Assembly: GCF_003390325.1 (NCBI RefSeq)
Contig: NZ_QUOK01000010.1
Span: forward strand, 124,001-188,000
Origin: Rhodohalobacter sp. SW132
GTDB lineage: Bacteria; Bacteroidota; Rhodothermia; Balneolales; Balneolaceae
Reading direction: 5' to 3'
DNA: 64,000 nt
Positions within the stretch are counted from its first letter, which is position 1; every line of letters starts with the position of its first letter. Under the pieces are notes generated by a model. It worked only from the letters and a program-made list of their open reading frames with translations. It ran no database searches and was not told where the DNA came from. Made by a program: the position numbers and the translations under genes. Positions 1 through 9,209 of the stretch are shown here, piece by piece.

Positions 1-1925
1 ATTTAGATTCAACAGAATCAAATAAGCTTGGACATACTTACACATGGATTAAGTGTGATCCAACATTTGAAGGTTTAAAACAGTCAATTATTGAGTTTGA
101 TACTCGAATTCGAATTTCTGAAAACAAACCAGTAGCCCCAGTAAATCAAATCGAAAAGGTAAGTTTTGATTTTCCACCTGAGACTGAATTAAAATCTAAA
201 TCAGCAACTGATACCTTTTGTTTTAGAGGTAGTCATAAATTCTATTTTTCCCCATATTTTACCGCAATAATTGGAGGAAGAGGTTCAGGTAAAAGTACTT
301 TGCTTAATCTAATTGCTGAAAAAATTAAACCTGGGAAAAGCAATTATTTCAAGCAAAAAGAGCTGATCCCTGATTCGGTAAACATTCAGGAATGTGTTGA
401 TATTGACGGAGTAACTACACCTGAAAAAGTAGAATTTCTTGAACAGAACGAGATTGAGAAGTTTGCAGTAGACTATAAATCATTTACAGAAGCAATATAC
501 CAACGCATATTTAAGTTGGATGATGAAAGTAAATTGGCAGAGATTGAATTTGAGGCCCATGAACTTCAAGATACTTACACTACTCATCGAAATAATTTAA
601 AGAGAAAATCTGATTTAATAGAACAAAAGAAGAAAATTGAGTCTCAGTTATCTACCCAAAAAAGTATTGTAGAGTCCTTTACTGACGAAGAGTATGTAAA
701 ATTAAATGATGACTTGAAAGAGTTGACTACTCTTAAACAATCTCTTGAGAGTAGTAAGAAAAGGTTCAATATTTTTAATGACAAGATAAAAGAGGCCTTG
801 GCGAGTGTTACTGAAATCGAGAAAGAACCGGATGATTATAATGAGTTCGATTTAGTTTTCACTGAGTATTTGGAAGGAGTACAATCCTCAAAAGATTCAG
901 CTGAAAGTAATGAATTATTAGCCAAGGGTGAGGCTAAAATTGATGGTCTTATTGAAAAAATTGCTGAGAAAAAACTAGCAATCGAGAAGTTCCTTGGCTC
1001 AAAGGGCCACACCTTGGAAAATTTAAAAGACATTAGTGGAGCTAATGAAAGGATCGCAAGTCTGGAGTCTGAGTTAAGAGAGGTTAGTCAATCTTTAGCT
1101 AGATTGGAAAGATTTACTTTGAATGAACCATATAAACGAGACCTAGTAGGTACTTTCAATGTAAATATAAATCAGGTTTTGGAGCCAATTAATGAAAAAT
1201 TAAATGTCCAAAATGACCAGGTAAAACCGATTAAAATTGAGTTCAATTTTGATGAAAGTCATTTTGTAAATGAGGCAAATAAATTTATTATCGAAAAGAT
1301 TAAAGAATTTTCTGAAGGCAAAATTAGAGAAGACCATATAGCCTCCAGGCTCGAAGGGGTTAATTTAAAGGAAATTGCTAATAAGGATGATTTATTAAGA
1401 GTAATTGCAGACGATGGAACAGTAACTTCTACTGCAATGAAAGATTATTTCAATAACTCCCTAAACTTTGAAATGCTAAGAGGTTTCATAGAATACGAGT
1501 TATTAAGACTTAAAAAGTATGGTCGTTTCAATATTTATTATGATGAACGACCACTAGAGAATAACTCTTTCGGGCAAAGGTGTACCGCAACACTCGTTAT
1601 TCTACTTTTACTGGGTAACACACCAATCATTATTGATGAACCGGAAGCACACCTTGACAGTAAATTAATTGCTGAATATCTGGTTGATTTGATAAAAGAG
1701 AAAAAATTAGAACGTCAGATCATATTTGCGACTCACAATGCCAACTTTGTAGTAAATGGAGATGCAGATTTAATACACTGCCTAAGAATTGATGATGTAT
1801 CAAAAGTAACTCATAGCGAGGATATTACAATTGAAGATGTGGGTAGCCGATCAAGTCTTTTGGCGTTAGAGGGTGGCAAAGAAGCATTTCAACGTCGTGA
1901 AGATAGATACGGGCTGAGAATATGA
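1..1925 (+). CDS. TrlF-type AAA/ABC-like ATPase, 5' truncated by window
   Basis: The reading frame is open from base 3, so the gene starts before the window; only the C-terminal ~640 residues are seen. The first visible part reads TWIKCDPTFEGLKQ, which I recognise as the segment linking the PHP-like domain to the ATPase in TrlF-family proteins. A Walker A loop GGRGSGKST lies at about 271-300, followed by a long charged coiled coil, a signature-like NNSFGQ, Walker B PIIIDEPEAHLDS at about 1622-1660, and an H-loop ATHN near 1732. This is SMC/RecF-like ATPase architecture. The stop codon overlaps the hsdR start (ATGA), so the two are probably translated together. TrlF proteins commonly sit in type I restriction loci, so a role in restriction or defence is inferred; the substrate is unknown. 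hsdM and hsdS presumably lie upstream, outside the window. Confidence 0.8.
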   Translation, partial: LDSTESNKLGHTYTWIKCDPTFEGLKQSIIEFDTRIRISENKPVAPVNQIEKVSFDFPPETELKSKSATDTFCFRGSHKFYFSPYFTAIIGGRGSGKSTLLNLIAEKIKPGKSNYFKQKELIPDSVNIQECVDIDGVTTPEKVEFLEQNEIEKFAVDYKSFTEAIYQRIFKLDDESKLAEIEFEAHELQDTYTTHRNNLKRKSDLIEQKKKIESQLSTQKSIVESFTDEEYVKLNDDLKELTTLKQSLESSKKRFNIFNDKIKEALASVTEIEKEPDDYNEFDLVFTEYLEGVQSSKDSAESNELLAKGEAKIDGLIEKIAEKKLAIEKFLGSKGHTLENLKDISGANERIASLESELREVSQSLARLERFTLNEPYKRDLVGTFNVNINQVLEPINEKLNVQNDQVKPIKIEFNFDESHFVNEANKFIIEKIKEFSEGKIREDHIASRLEGVNLKEIANKDDLLRVIADDGTVTSTAMKDYFNNSLNFEMLRGFIEYELLRLKKYGRFNIYYDERPLENNSFGQRCTATLVILLLLGNTPIIIDEPEAHLDSKLIAEYLVDLIKEKKLERQIIFATHNANFVVNGDADLIHCLRIDDVSKVTHSEDITIEDVGSRSSLLALEGGKEAFQRREDRYGLRI

Positions 1926-4900
1926 GCTATACCGAAGACCAGTTAGTACAAAAAACCGTAGCGGACTACTTGGAAGAAGCCCTTAACTGGGAATCGGTGT
2001 GGGCTTATAATAAAGAAGATTTTGGTCCGCAGAGTTTATTGGGCAGGTCTTCTAAAAATGAAGTGATCTTAAAACGCTACCTGCGAGAGGCATTGGTTAA
2101 CTTCAATCCCGGTCTTCCCGAAGATGTATATGATCAGGCGGTAAAGAAAATTACCACAACCGCCCCAACACAGTCACTGGTTGCCATCAATAAAGAAAAG
2201 TACGAGCTGTTCCGAAATGGTGTAGAAATAATCTACCGCGATGAAAAGGGTGAACGGCAAAAACCACGCCTGAAAGTTTTTGATTTCAACAATCCTGAAG
2301 AGAACCATTTCTTATGTGTCCGGGAAATGTGGGTTCACGGAGATTTATATAACCGTCGCCCGGATATCTTAGGTTTCGTGAATGGAATTCCGTTGCTTTT
2401 CATGGAATGCAAAAACATTCATCACAACCTTAAAACTGCTTACGAAAAGAATTTCTCCGATTATAAAGACACCGTTCCTCACCTTTTTCATCACAACGCT
2501 ATCATCGTATTTGCAAACGGGGATCAGGGAAAACTGGGAACGCTCACCAGTCCCTTCGAGCACTTCAACGACTGGAAACGACTTAACGAAGAAGACGAGG
2601 GCAAGGTAGAATTAGAAACCATGCTGAAAGGGGTGTGCTGCAAAGCCTACTTCATAGATTTATTTGAGAATTTTGTGCTGTATGATGAGTCGGGCGGAGA
2701 TATCAAGAAAATAGTGGCCCGAAACCATCAGTATTTGGGGGTAAACCGTGCTATAGAATCTGTCAAAAATCGCGAAGAGCAAGATGGAAAGTTAGGAGTA
2801 TTTTGGCATACCCAAGGCTCAGGAAAAAGTTACTCCATGGTGATGTTTACCCGGAAGATTCACCGTAAGATTGGCGGGAACTTCACTTTTGTAATATTAA
2901 CAGATCGCGAAGATTTAGACGACCAGATCTTTAAAACATTTACAGGGTGCGGAGCCGTAAAAGAAAAGGAATTAAACAGAGCTGCATCTGGGGATCATTT
3001 ATCTAGGATTATGGCTGAACACAAGCCATACGTGTTCTCTCTCATTCATAAATTTAATAAAGAGATTGAAGCCGGAGCTTCTTATACCGACCGAAAAGAT
3101 GTAATTGTAGTCACCGATGAGGCTCACCGTACCCAATACGGAACTTTTGCTTTGAATTTGAGGAGAGCATTACCGGAAGCAAACTACATTGGATTTACAG
3201 GTACTCCACTTTTCAAAGATGATGAAATTACCAAACAGGTTTTTGGAGATTATGTATCGGTGTACGATTTCCAGCGTGCAGTTGAAGACGGAGCTACGGT
3301 TCCCCTGTATTATGATGCCAGAGGTGAAAAGCTGGGAGTAGCCATTGGAGACATCAATGAGCGGATTGCCGAAAAATTGGAAGAAATTGAAATCAAAGGT
3401 ATTGATGTTGAACAGCGACTTCAGCAAGAGATGACAAGGGATTATCACATCATCACTGCAGAGCCTCGCTTGGATGACATTGCTCAGGATTTTGTAGAGC
3501 ATTACTCTACGAATTGGGAATTAGGTAAAGCTATGTTCGTTTGCATCGATAAGCTTACATGTGTGAAAATGCATGGCCTGATAGAAAAATACTGGAAAGC
3601 GAAGATAGAAGAGCTTAAATCGATATTGGAAAAGATGCCTCATTCCGAGGAAAAGAATGAACTATCCAAAAAGATTTACTGGATGGAAGAAACCATTGCA
3701 GCTGTGGTAGTAAGTGAGGAGCAGGGGGAAGTTGATAAATTTAGAAAATGGGGGCTGGATATTAAACCTCACCGCCGATTGATAAAAGAAGGATTGAGCG
3801 TTCCGGAACGAATGCAAAATCAGCTAAAATATCTTGGTAAGAAAACCATCAGCTTGGATGAAGCTTTTAAGGCTGAAGAACATCCTTTCCGAATTTCCTT
3901 TGTCTGTGCCATGTGGCTAACGGGCTTTGACGTTCCTAGTTTATCAACTCTATATCTCGATAAACCGCTCAAAGCCCATACTTTGATGCAGGCCATTGCG
4001 AGAGCTAACCGTGTAAATGAGGGCAAGAATAATGGATGGATTGTTGATTACTGTGGTATCGTGAAAAATTTAAGAAAAGCTCTTTCTACCTTTGCCATCG
4101 GTGAGAAAGATGGAGAAGAAAATCCCGAACCATCCAAGCCGAGTGTGGAGTTACTGGGAGAACTCAAAGAAGTGATCAAATTAACAACTGAATACCTGAT
4201 AGAAAAGAATGCTCCTTATTCAGATGTGATAGAAAAGTCGGGCTTTGAAAAGAATGGTGCTATCACAGAGTGTAAAGAGGTGATTAATGAGAATGATCGA
4301 ACTCGAAAGCAGTTTGAAGTCATGGCTCGGGAGGTTTTTAAGAAATTTAAAGCCTGCTTAACAGTTGATGGCGTTCATGATTACCGAAAAGACCGGGATG
4401 CCATTAATGTAATTTACAAATCACTGCAAAGAGATGTCGAAAAAGCAGATATATCTGAAATAATTCGAGAACTTCACAAAGTAATAGATGAGTCGATTGA
4501 AACGAATCCTAATGAAATACGTGAGAAAGATCGCATTATTGATATCAGTAAAATAGATTTCAATTTGCTTCGAAAAGAATTTGAAAAAAGTCCCAGGAAG
4601 AAAACAACCGTTCAGGAGCTAAAACACACGATTGAAGATCGGTTGGAGAAAATGCTTCTTCAAAATCCACTAAGGACAGATTTCCAACAGCGGTACGAAG
4701 AGATTGTTGAAGAGTATAATAGAGAGAAAGACCGGGCAACTATCGAAGAAACCTTCAATCAGCTGATGAAGCTGACCAAAGAGTTAACGGAAGAAGAAAG
4801 TCGGAGCATTAAAGAAAACCTGGATGAAGAAACGCTGGCTATTTTTGATTTGATTCGAAAGCCGGATCTTTCGAAGAAGGAAATTAAAAAGATAAAAGAA

Positions 4901-5149
4901 GTGGCTGTTTCTTTATTGGGCACTCTTAAGGAAGAAAAGCTTAAAATAGATCACTGGCGGGATAAAGAACCAACCAGAGATGATGTGAGAAAAACCATCC
5001 ATGATTTTCTTTACAGTGATAATACGGGATTACCACCAGAGTATTATTCTGAGAACGATGTTAAAGAAAAAACGGAAGAAGTCTATTTACACATTTTTAG
5101 GGCATATCCGGAGTTGCCATCGCCAATTTATGGGGAAAGCTATGTTTAA
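1922..5149 (+). CDS. hsdR: Type I restriction enzyme R subunit (HsdR)
   Basis: This 1075-residue protein is the motor and nuclease subunit of a type I restriction-modification complex, cutting unmethylated DNA after ATP-driven translocation. Visible parts are an N-terminal PD-(D/E)xK nuclease (D148, E162-x-K164 in MECKN), Walker A TQGSGKS at about 297-303, DEAH at 399-402, TGTP near 426-429 and the motif VI-like QAIARANRVNEGK. The C-terminal third is helical and charged, as expected for the complex-assembly region. Length is normal for the family and no motif is broken. The start overlaps the TrlF-like stop by 4 bases. The partner HsdM and HsdS genes are not in the window, so whether the complex is complete cannot be judged. 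The gene faces the Shedu gene convergently. Confidence 0.96.
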   Translation: MSYTEDQLVQKTVADYLEEALNWESVWAYNKEDFGPQSLLGRSSKNEVILKRYLREALVNFNPGLPEDVYDQAVKKITTTAPTQSLVAINKEKYELFRNGVEIIYRDEKGERQKPRLKVFDFNNPEENHFLCVREMWVHGDLYNRRPDILGFVNGIPLLFMECKNIHHNLKTAYEKNFSDYKDTVPHLFHHNAIIVFANGDQGKLGTLTSPFEHFNDWKRLNEEDEGKVELETMLKGVCCKAYFIDLFENFVLYDESGGDIKKIVARNHQYLGVNRAIESVKNREEQDGKLGVFWHTQGSGKSYSMVMFTRKIHRKIGGNFTFVILTDREDLDDQIFKTFTGCGAVKEKELNRAASGDHLSRIMAEHKPYVFSLIHKFNKEIEAGASYTDRKDVIVVTDEAHRTQYGTFALNLRRALPEANYIGFTGTPLFKDDEITKQVFGDYVSVYDFQRAVEDGATVPLYYDARGEKLGVAIGDINERIAEKLEEIEIKGIDVEQRLQQEMTRDYHIITAEPRLDDIAQDFVEHYSTNWELGKAMFVCIDKLTCVKMHGLIEKYWKAKIEELKSILEKMPHSEEKNELSKKIYWMEETIAAVVVSEEQGEVDKFRKWGLDIKPHRRLIKEGLSVPERMQNQLKYLGKKTISLDEAFKAEEHPFRISFVCAMWLTGFDVPSLSTLYLDKPLKAHTLMQAIARANRVNEGKNNGWIVDYCGIVKNLRKALSTFAIGEKDGEENPEPSKPSVELLGELKEVIKLTTEYLIEKNAPYSDVIEKSGFEKNGAITECKEVINENDRTRKQFEVMAREVFKKFKACLTVDGVHDYRKDRDAINVIYKSLQRDVEKADISEIIRELHKVIDESIETNPNEIREKDRIIDISKIDFNLLRKEFEKSPRKKTTVQELKHTIEDRLEKMLLQNPLRTDFQQRYEEIVEEYNREKDRATIEETFNQLMKLTKELTEEESRSIKENLDEETLAIFDLIRKPDLSKKEIKKIKEVAVSLLGTLKEEKLKIDHWRDKEPTRDDVRKTIHDFLYSDNTGLPPEYYSENDVKEKTEEVYLHIFRAYPELPSPIYGESYV

Positions 5150-5390
5150 AAAAGGTAGTATAATATCCGACCACTTCGATACCGGTACTTTTGAAATCAC
5201 TATCGGCAATGAAGAATTTTTAGTAAAAAGCTGAGCTTTCGATTTTTCGAAGTTATTAGCGGGAGTTGATATATTAACATTAATATTTTACTTACAAGCT
5301 AATGAAACTGCGCGATGCTGGTGTTTGGTTTGCGCCTTTTAAACGAGATGATTTTGATCCAGACATTGTGATTAGAGATGATTTTAAATA
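5142..5390 (+). other. Two tiny ORFs downstream of hsdR, uncertain
   Basis: An ATG at 5142, inside the hsdR 3' end in another frame, opens a 30-codon ORF to 5234 (begins MFKKGSIISDHFD). A second 29-codon ORF at 5301-5390 begins MKLRDAGVWFAPFKRDDFD and is rich in Asp, Arg and Phe. I recognise neither. They may be remnants of a displaced gene between the type I locus and Shedu, or chance ORFs. The rest of the 5150-5396 gap shows nothing else I can name. Confidence 0.25.
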
Positions 5391-5396
5391 GAGTAA

Positions 5397-6485
5397 TTAA
5401 TCCCTCTTGCTCTCAAAGATACCCAGAGTTCTTTTTCCAATATTTAAAAGCTGATCAAAGGTCAGAATCTCAATATTATAAAGATGCGAATTAAAATTTT
5501 TAAGAGCAATCTGTTGTTCAGTACTGCCGGTTCTCCCAATAATAATCTTTGACTTAATCTTTAATACATCTTCTTGATCTTTTGCCAATATTGATTCCCT
5601 TTTATCTCCTATCTGCTCGATATATTTCATGACTTGGCCAACAACTTGAGAAAGTTCAGAACAAGCATAGTATGAATTATGTGAACTATCATGATTGAAC
5701 AAATTCTTGAAAATCGGTTTCTTTATTTCTATTAGCTCAAGATGATTGTCAACTGTTCTCCTAAGCATAAAATCCAGACTCTCATCACGGGTCCATTTCC
5801 TCCGATCCAAAAGCTCACTATACTCACTACCGAATAACCATGGGTTTTCAGTTAAAAATTTTTGATAATCCGTTTCATTTAAATCTTTTTCATCAAGCAT
5901 CTTTTCAAATCCATGAAGTGTTTTTCTGTACTCCACTAATCTTGAAGCAATGGCCACCTTTTTTATAGTATCTCTGCCACCGATTCTAAAAAGTTTTTCA
6001 AAATCATCCAATGGGATCTCATTCCCTTCTAATTCTCCCAGTAATTGACTGACAATCTTTAATTTTTGCTTAGAACCTACCTCTTTTAAAAGTGTTTGTA
6101 CTTCTGATATTTTTTGTAGTCTATCCTCAGATAAAACTCTATAATCACCTGCAGATAATTTGTGCAAATTGAATCGGTAAGTATTAAGGAAATCAGCCAG
6201 TGCACCTATTTCATTTTCTTTTTCAGATGACAGAGTGATACTGTGCTCAGGTTTTCTTTTCCAATGTTTTTTTGATTCGTTATATGTTTCAACTTTCAAA
6301 GAATGATGGTGGACTTTACCATTTTTTGGATCTAAAATCTCAAAAAAGGTGGCGATTTTATATGCTCGTGGTCCACTCTTTAATTCTGTCTGAAATGTCT
6401 TACCTACGTTAGGATTTCCAGATGACTTTCGAATTTGGACTTTTAATTCATCCAAAGTGATGTCAGAGTCGTATTTACCTTTCAT
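5397..6485 (-). CDS. sduA: Shedu anti-phage nuclease SduA (DUF4263)
   Basis: The 362-residue protein ends in a DUF4263 domain, the defining nuclease of the single-gene Shedu anti-phage system. The family hallmark YQKFLTENPWLFG is at about 207-219. A PD-(D/E)xK core follows: D238 in SLDFML, E253-x-K255 in LIEIKKP, then Q280/Q284 and Y288 in the QVVGQVMKY helix. The N-terminal ~190 residues are a variable region, thought in this family to sense phage or assemble oligomers; here they show no domain I recognise. It stands alone on the minus strand, convergent with hsdR and upstream of nothing co-directional that it obviously needs. All catalytic residues appear intact, so it is probably functional. 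Confidence is high for the DUF4263 family and lower for actual phage defence in this host. Confidence 0.88.
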   Translation of the reverse strand: MKGKYDSDITLDELKVQIRKSSGNPNVGKTFQTELKSGPRAYKIATFFEILDPKNGKVHHHSLKVETYNESKKHWKRKPEHSITLSSEKENEIGALADFLNTYRFNLHKLSAGDYRVLSEDRLQKISEVQTLLKEVGSKQKLKIVSQLLGELEGNEIPLDDFEKLFRIGGRDTIKKVAIASRLVEYRKTLHGFEKMLDEKDLNETDYQKFLTENPWLFGSEYSELLDRRKWTRDESLDFMLRRTVDNHLELIEIKKPIFKNLFNHDSSHNSYYACSELSQVVGQVMKYIEQIGDKRESILAKDQEDVLKIKSKIIIGRTGSTEQQIALKNFNSHLYNIEILTFDQLLNIGKRTLGIFESKRD

Positions 6486-6594
6486 AATATGATATGATAA
6501 TTTTTTCGATTGAATGTCGTCATTCCCAAAATATATACACCAAACTGTACTTAACAGAGTAGCCTTAAAGTTCTAAATCTTTTTTAAATTTTAC

Positions 6595-7617
6595 TCAAAT
6601 CCTCCCTTCCATAGAGTAATTTAGCGCCTTTAGTTTATTCAGGTAGGAATCCATGTAGGCTCTCTTCATCTCCTCATTAAGAAAACTGCGATTTGTTAAA
6701 GATCGAACATTTTCCTGATGTGACCTGAAATGATTTAGAATCTTTACCATTCGAGATTCTACCAATCCGATTTTCAAGCCGAACTCATAGAAGTCATCGA
6801 ATGCATAGAACGCATTGGCTTCAAAACTTTCTGTGGTGAAGTCGTCCTTAAAAAGACCTTCATCCAATGCCATCGCAGTGTCATCTACGTGCAGGCTGGT
6901 ATTGATCAAATCGTATGCAGGGCTCAGTATATAATCTCCCTGTTTCGTTTCAATTACCCCATAGTTTTTCAGATGAGCATCCCCGTTGCAGATCAGGTAG
7001 TTAAACAGAATCAGGGAAAAAAGCTTTTCCAGTTCCACCATGGCTGCCGGGATATATTTCTGAACGAGCTCTGCCATCTCCTCGTAGCTGTATTCATATT
7101 TGAAATTCGGCCCGGCCGTCTCAGCTGTTTTCCCTGCAAGCGTAGCAAAATCTTCTTTACCAATCTTTTTTCCATCCCCGGCCACATCAAACCGTTTTGT
7201 AATGTAGGCGGGATCGCCGTTCTTAAAAAAGATCAGGGCATTTTCTGCGGTGTGAATATCAAATACCTGCCTGGCTATCTGCATCGTCAGATGTTCATTG
7301 GCAGGTACCTGGTCCACTTTCCGCAAATCTCTTGGAATGGGTTTCAGAATGTATGTTCCCTGCTCACCCTCTTCCGTTAGACGAAGCGTGTTTTTTTCAA
7401 GCAATAAAGACACCTTCTCCTGTACACCGGAGATAGAAAGCCGCTTTCGGTTCTGCTGAAACTTTTCGGCATCCTCTTCACTCACATCCGGCGGATCATA
7501 AGGAAGAATGTGACTGACTTTCTTACGGTTAAACACCCGTTTTAAACAGGTGGGGCTGTATGTATCAAATCCTTCTGCCAGAGTTCCGGGGCAATATTTA
7601 ATATTGGGTAAACTCAA
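6595..7617 (-). CDS. hipT: HipT-like serine/threonine kinase toxin (module 1)
   Basis: This 340-residue protein is the kinase core of HipA without the N-subdomain-1, which is encoded separately just upstream. The Gly-rich loop reads S61-I62-S63 then GVQEKVSL. The catalytic loop is NGDAHLKN (D213) and the metal-binding DFG-like segment is SPAYDLIN (D235). All kinase residues are present. The N-terminal ~45 residues (KYCPGTL, TCLKRVF) resemble a degenerate metal-binding knuckle. Known HipT phosphorylates tryptophanyl-tRNA synthetase and autophosphorylates at an SxS loop; the same target is only an inference here. The order on the minus strand is hipB, hipS, hipT with 2-base gaps, so this is one operon. 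Expression is probably repressed through HipB at the palindromes at 8157-8292. Confidence 0.9.
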   Translation of the reverse strand: MSLPNIKYCPGTLAEGFDTYSPTCLKRVFNRKKVSHILPYDPPDVSEEDAEKFQQNRKRLSISGVQEKVSLLLEKNTLRLTEEGEQGTYILKPIPRDLRKVDQVPANEHLTMQIARQVFDIHTAENALIFFKNGDPAYITKRFDVAGDGKKIGKEDFATLAGKTAETAGPNFKYEYSYEEMAELVQKYIPAAMVELEKLFSLILFNYLICNGDAHLKNYGVIETKQGDYILSPAYDLINTSLHVDDTAMALDEGLFKDDFTTESFEANAFYAFDDFYEFGLKIGLVESRMVKILNHFRSHQENVRSLTNRSFLNEEMKRAYMDSYLNKLKALNYSMEGRI

Positions 7618-7619
7618 CT

Positions 7620-7946
7620 CTATTTATTCTTTGATTTCAATGTGATTGCGCCTATAGTATCTGTTTGAGCCGTTGCCAAGAGTAAATCAAAGTAATTCTT
7701 CTCATCAATTTTCAATTGCCTCGACTGAAGTTTCCGGTTCACCCCTTCCGATAAAAGATTATAGAAAAATGGGAACAGATGATCGGCCTTATAGGTTTTC
7801 TTGGTTTTGGGCATGGTTAAACTGACAGCCGGTTTCTCCGGATTGTTGAACCATTGATCATCGTATTCGAACTCATACGAATTTCTTTCATACCGGATAA
7901 GAACTCCAACACGTTCACCATTTCTATAAACATTGGCTGACTTCAT
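7620..7946 (-). CDS. hipS: HipS-like HipA N-subdomain-1 protein (module 1)
   Basis: The 108-residue protein corresponds to the detached N-terminal subdomain of HipA: a strand-rich start (SANVYRNGERVGVLIR) then FFYNLLSEGVNRKL and a helix ending TIGAITL, which mirrors the GVNR/GD-IGA pattern of HipA N-terminal domains. In the described HipBST system of Escherichia coli the small HipS, not HipB, neutralises the HipT kinase; by analogy this is the likely antitoxin proper. It lies between hipB and hipT with 2-base gaps on both sides, which supports strict co-expression. Length (about 105) fits the family. The alternative, that it is the front half of a hipA broken by a stop codon, is unlikely because module 2 has the same split. 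Confidence 0.85.
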   Translation of the reverse strand: MKSANVYRNGERVGVLIRYERNSYEFEYDDQWFNNPEKPAVSLTMPKTKKTYKADHLFPFFYNLLSEGVNRKLQSRQLKIDEKNYFDLLLATAQTDTIGAITLKSKNK

Positions 7947-7948
7947 AC

Positions 7949-8161
7949 TTACAGCTCAGGCTTCTTAACGGTCAGGGTTAACTCCATTCCCAGGATATCG
8001 GCTATTTTATTTAACACCTTTAAGGTTGGGTTGGCCTGACCGGTTTCAATTTTGTAAAGTGTATTCACACTGATTCCCGACATCTCAGCAAGATCGGGTT
8101 GCGTAATCCCCAGCGTGTCCCTTCGCTCTTTTATCTGTTTACCAATCTCAGAAACCAACAT
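7949..8161 (-). CDS. hipB: HipB-like HTH antitoxin/repressor (module 1)
   Basis: This is a 70-residue single-domain Cro/C1-type (xre) helix-turn-helix protein. The HTH spans about residues 20-55, with GITQPDLAEMSGISVNTLYKIE as the recognition part. It is the first gene of the minus-strand hipB-hipS-hipT operon. HipB proteins bind palindromic operators and repress their own operon, and the start codon here lies inside the first of three related palindromes (8157-8170). The short C-terminal tail (MELTLTVKKPEL) is typical of HipB dimerisation strands. Co-repression by the HipST complex is known for relatives and is only inferred here. Confidence 0.88.
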   Translation of the reverse strand: MLVSEIGKQIKERRDTLGITQPDLAEMSGISVNTLYKIETGQANPTLKVLNKIADILGMELTLTVKKPEL

Positions 8162-8292
8162 TATAATGTGATTTTAGACATAATTCATACCGATTGAGAG
8201 AGGAATATAACGATATCCACATTATAATGTGATATAAGATAAATTTTTGGAACTCAGCTCTTATAAATGGCAGAAAATCACATTATAGTGTG
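8157..8292. promoter_or_regulatory. Triple palindromic operator of HipBST module 1
   Basis: Three copies of cacattataatgtg-like palindromes lie at 8157-8170 (aacattataatgtg, over the hipB start), 8218-8231 (perfect) and 8279-8292 (cacattatagtgtg). Starts are exactly 61 bp apart, close to six helical turns, so HipB dimers would bind the same face of DNA. Autoregulation is inferred from position and symmetry. Confidence 0.75.
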
Positions 8293-8572
8293 GTTTTATA
8301 TAAAATGGTAAGTGTTTCGCCCTGATTTACAATGGTGACTTTCTATTCTTATGTAATTCAATTATGCGGCTTTAAATCGATTCAGGTGAGTATTAAAAAA
8401 CTTCTAAAAAAAGTGCTTAATCATTATGTGCTTAAACCGATAAGGGGCTTAACACCTATTCCCATTCAAATAGCAATAACGAATAGATGGACAGCTATTT
8501 GGTAGAATTCGGGATGAAGTATCGGGTATCTAAATTCATCTTATAATCTCAACTATAAATAAATAAAAAAAT
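8293..8572. other. Gene-less leader before the beta-barrel gene
   Basis: About 280 AT-rich bases hold no ORF I can support. They must contain the promoter of the gene at 8573; the last 20 bases are almost all A and T, the usual A-rich leader of Bacteroidota genes in place of a Shine-Dalgarno site. No clear -33/-7 boxes could be fixed. Confidence 0.4.
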
Positions 8573-9145
8573 ATGAGAAGTCTATTACTAACTATCGCAC
8601 TACTTCTTTCCGCTAGTCTATTGCATGCGCAAGGTATCAATTCACCGACTTATGATAATGAAGGATTTTTCATTAACGGTTCTGTACTTGGAGCAGCATG
8701 GACTATAGATGACTTAGATATCGACGCAGAATCGGGTGCTGGTTTAGGTATTAAACTCGGATATAACTTCAATACAAATTTCGGATTGTTTGCATCTATT
8801 GATGGAGCAAGTATAGATTCAGATAATGGAGACAATTATGCTTTAGGGCATTTTGATATAGGTGTACAGGGGACCTTCCGAACAACAGAGGACAGATTCA
8901 GACCTTTTGTACGAGCATCAGTATTAGGCATGTCTGCTCAGGATGATGATGTCGAAATAAATGGAGCTGGATTTGGTCTTGGAGCAGGAGCTTTAATTTT
9001 CTTAAGCGAAAAACTAGCCTTCGACATTAACTATACGCATGGGTGGGTTGGTATTTCAGAAGTAAAAATGGGATCTCAATCTTTTGATGTTGACGAAGCT
9101 GCTACCACGGGTAGATTTTTCATTGGTTTAGCCTATCATTTCTAA
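8573..9145 (+). CDS. Outer-membrane beta-barrel protein
   Basis: The 190-residue protein has a clear signal peptide (about residues 1-20, LLTIALLLSASLLHAQG). The mature part alternates polar and hydrophobic residues and is Gly-rich, with amphipathic strands such as GLGIKLGYNFNTNFGLFASI, ending in FFIGLAYHF, an aromatic C-terminus typical of barrels that use the BAM complex. This matches small eight-stranded opacity/OmpX-like porins. It is a single gene on the plus strand, flanked by a hairpin at 9184-9209. Its presence among toxin modules suggests cargo of the island, but no specific role can be given. Confidence 0.75.
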   Translation: MRSLLLTIALLLSASLLHAQGINSPTYDNEGFFINGSVLGAAWTIDDLDIDAESGAGLGIKLGYNFNTNFGLFASIDGASIDSDNGDNYALGHFDIGVQGTFRTTEDRFRPFVRASVLGMSAQDDDVEINGAGFGLGAGALIFLSEKLAFDINYTHGWVGISEVKMGSQSFDVDEAATTGRFFIGLAYHF

Positions 9146-9183
9146 ACCATCTGAGTTCAATAAATAAGTGCAGCACGTATATA

Positions 9184-9209
9184 ACCCTGAGGTGTTCGCT
9201 CCTCAGGGT
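9184..9209 (+). terminator. Hairpin downstream of the beta-barrel gene
   Basis: accctgagg / cctcagggt form a perfect 9-bp stem around an 8-base loop, 38 bases after the stop codon. There is no U-tract after it, so it may be a transcript-end or stabilising hairpin rather than a classic intrinsic terminator. Confidence 0.55.
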
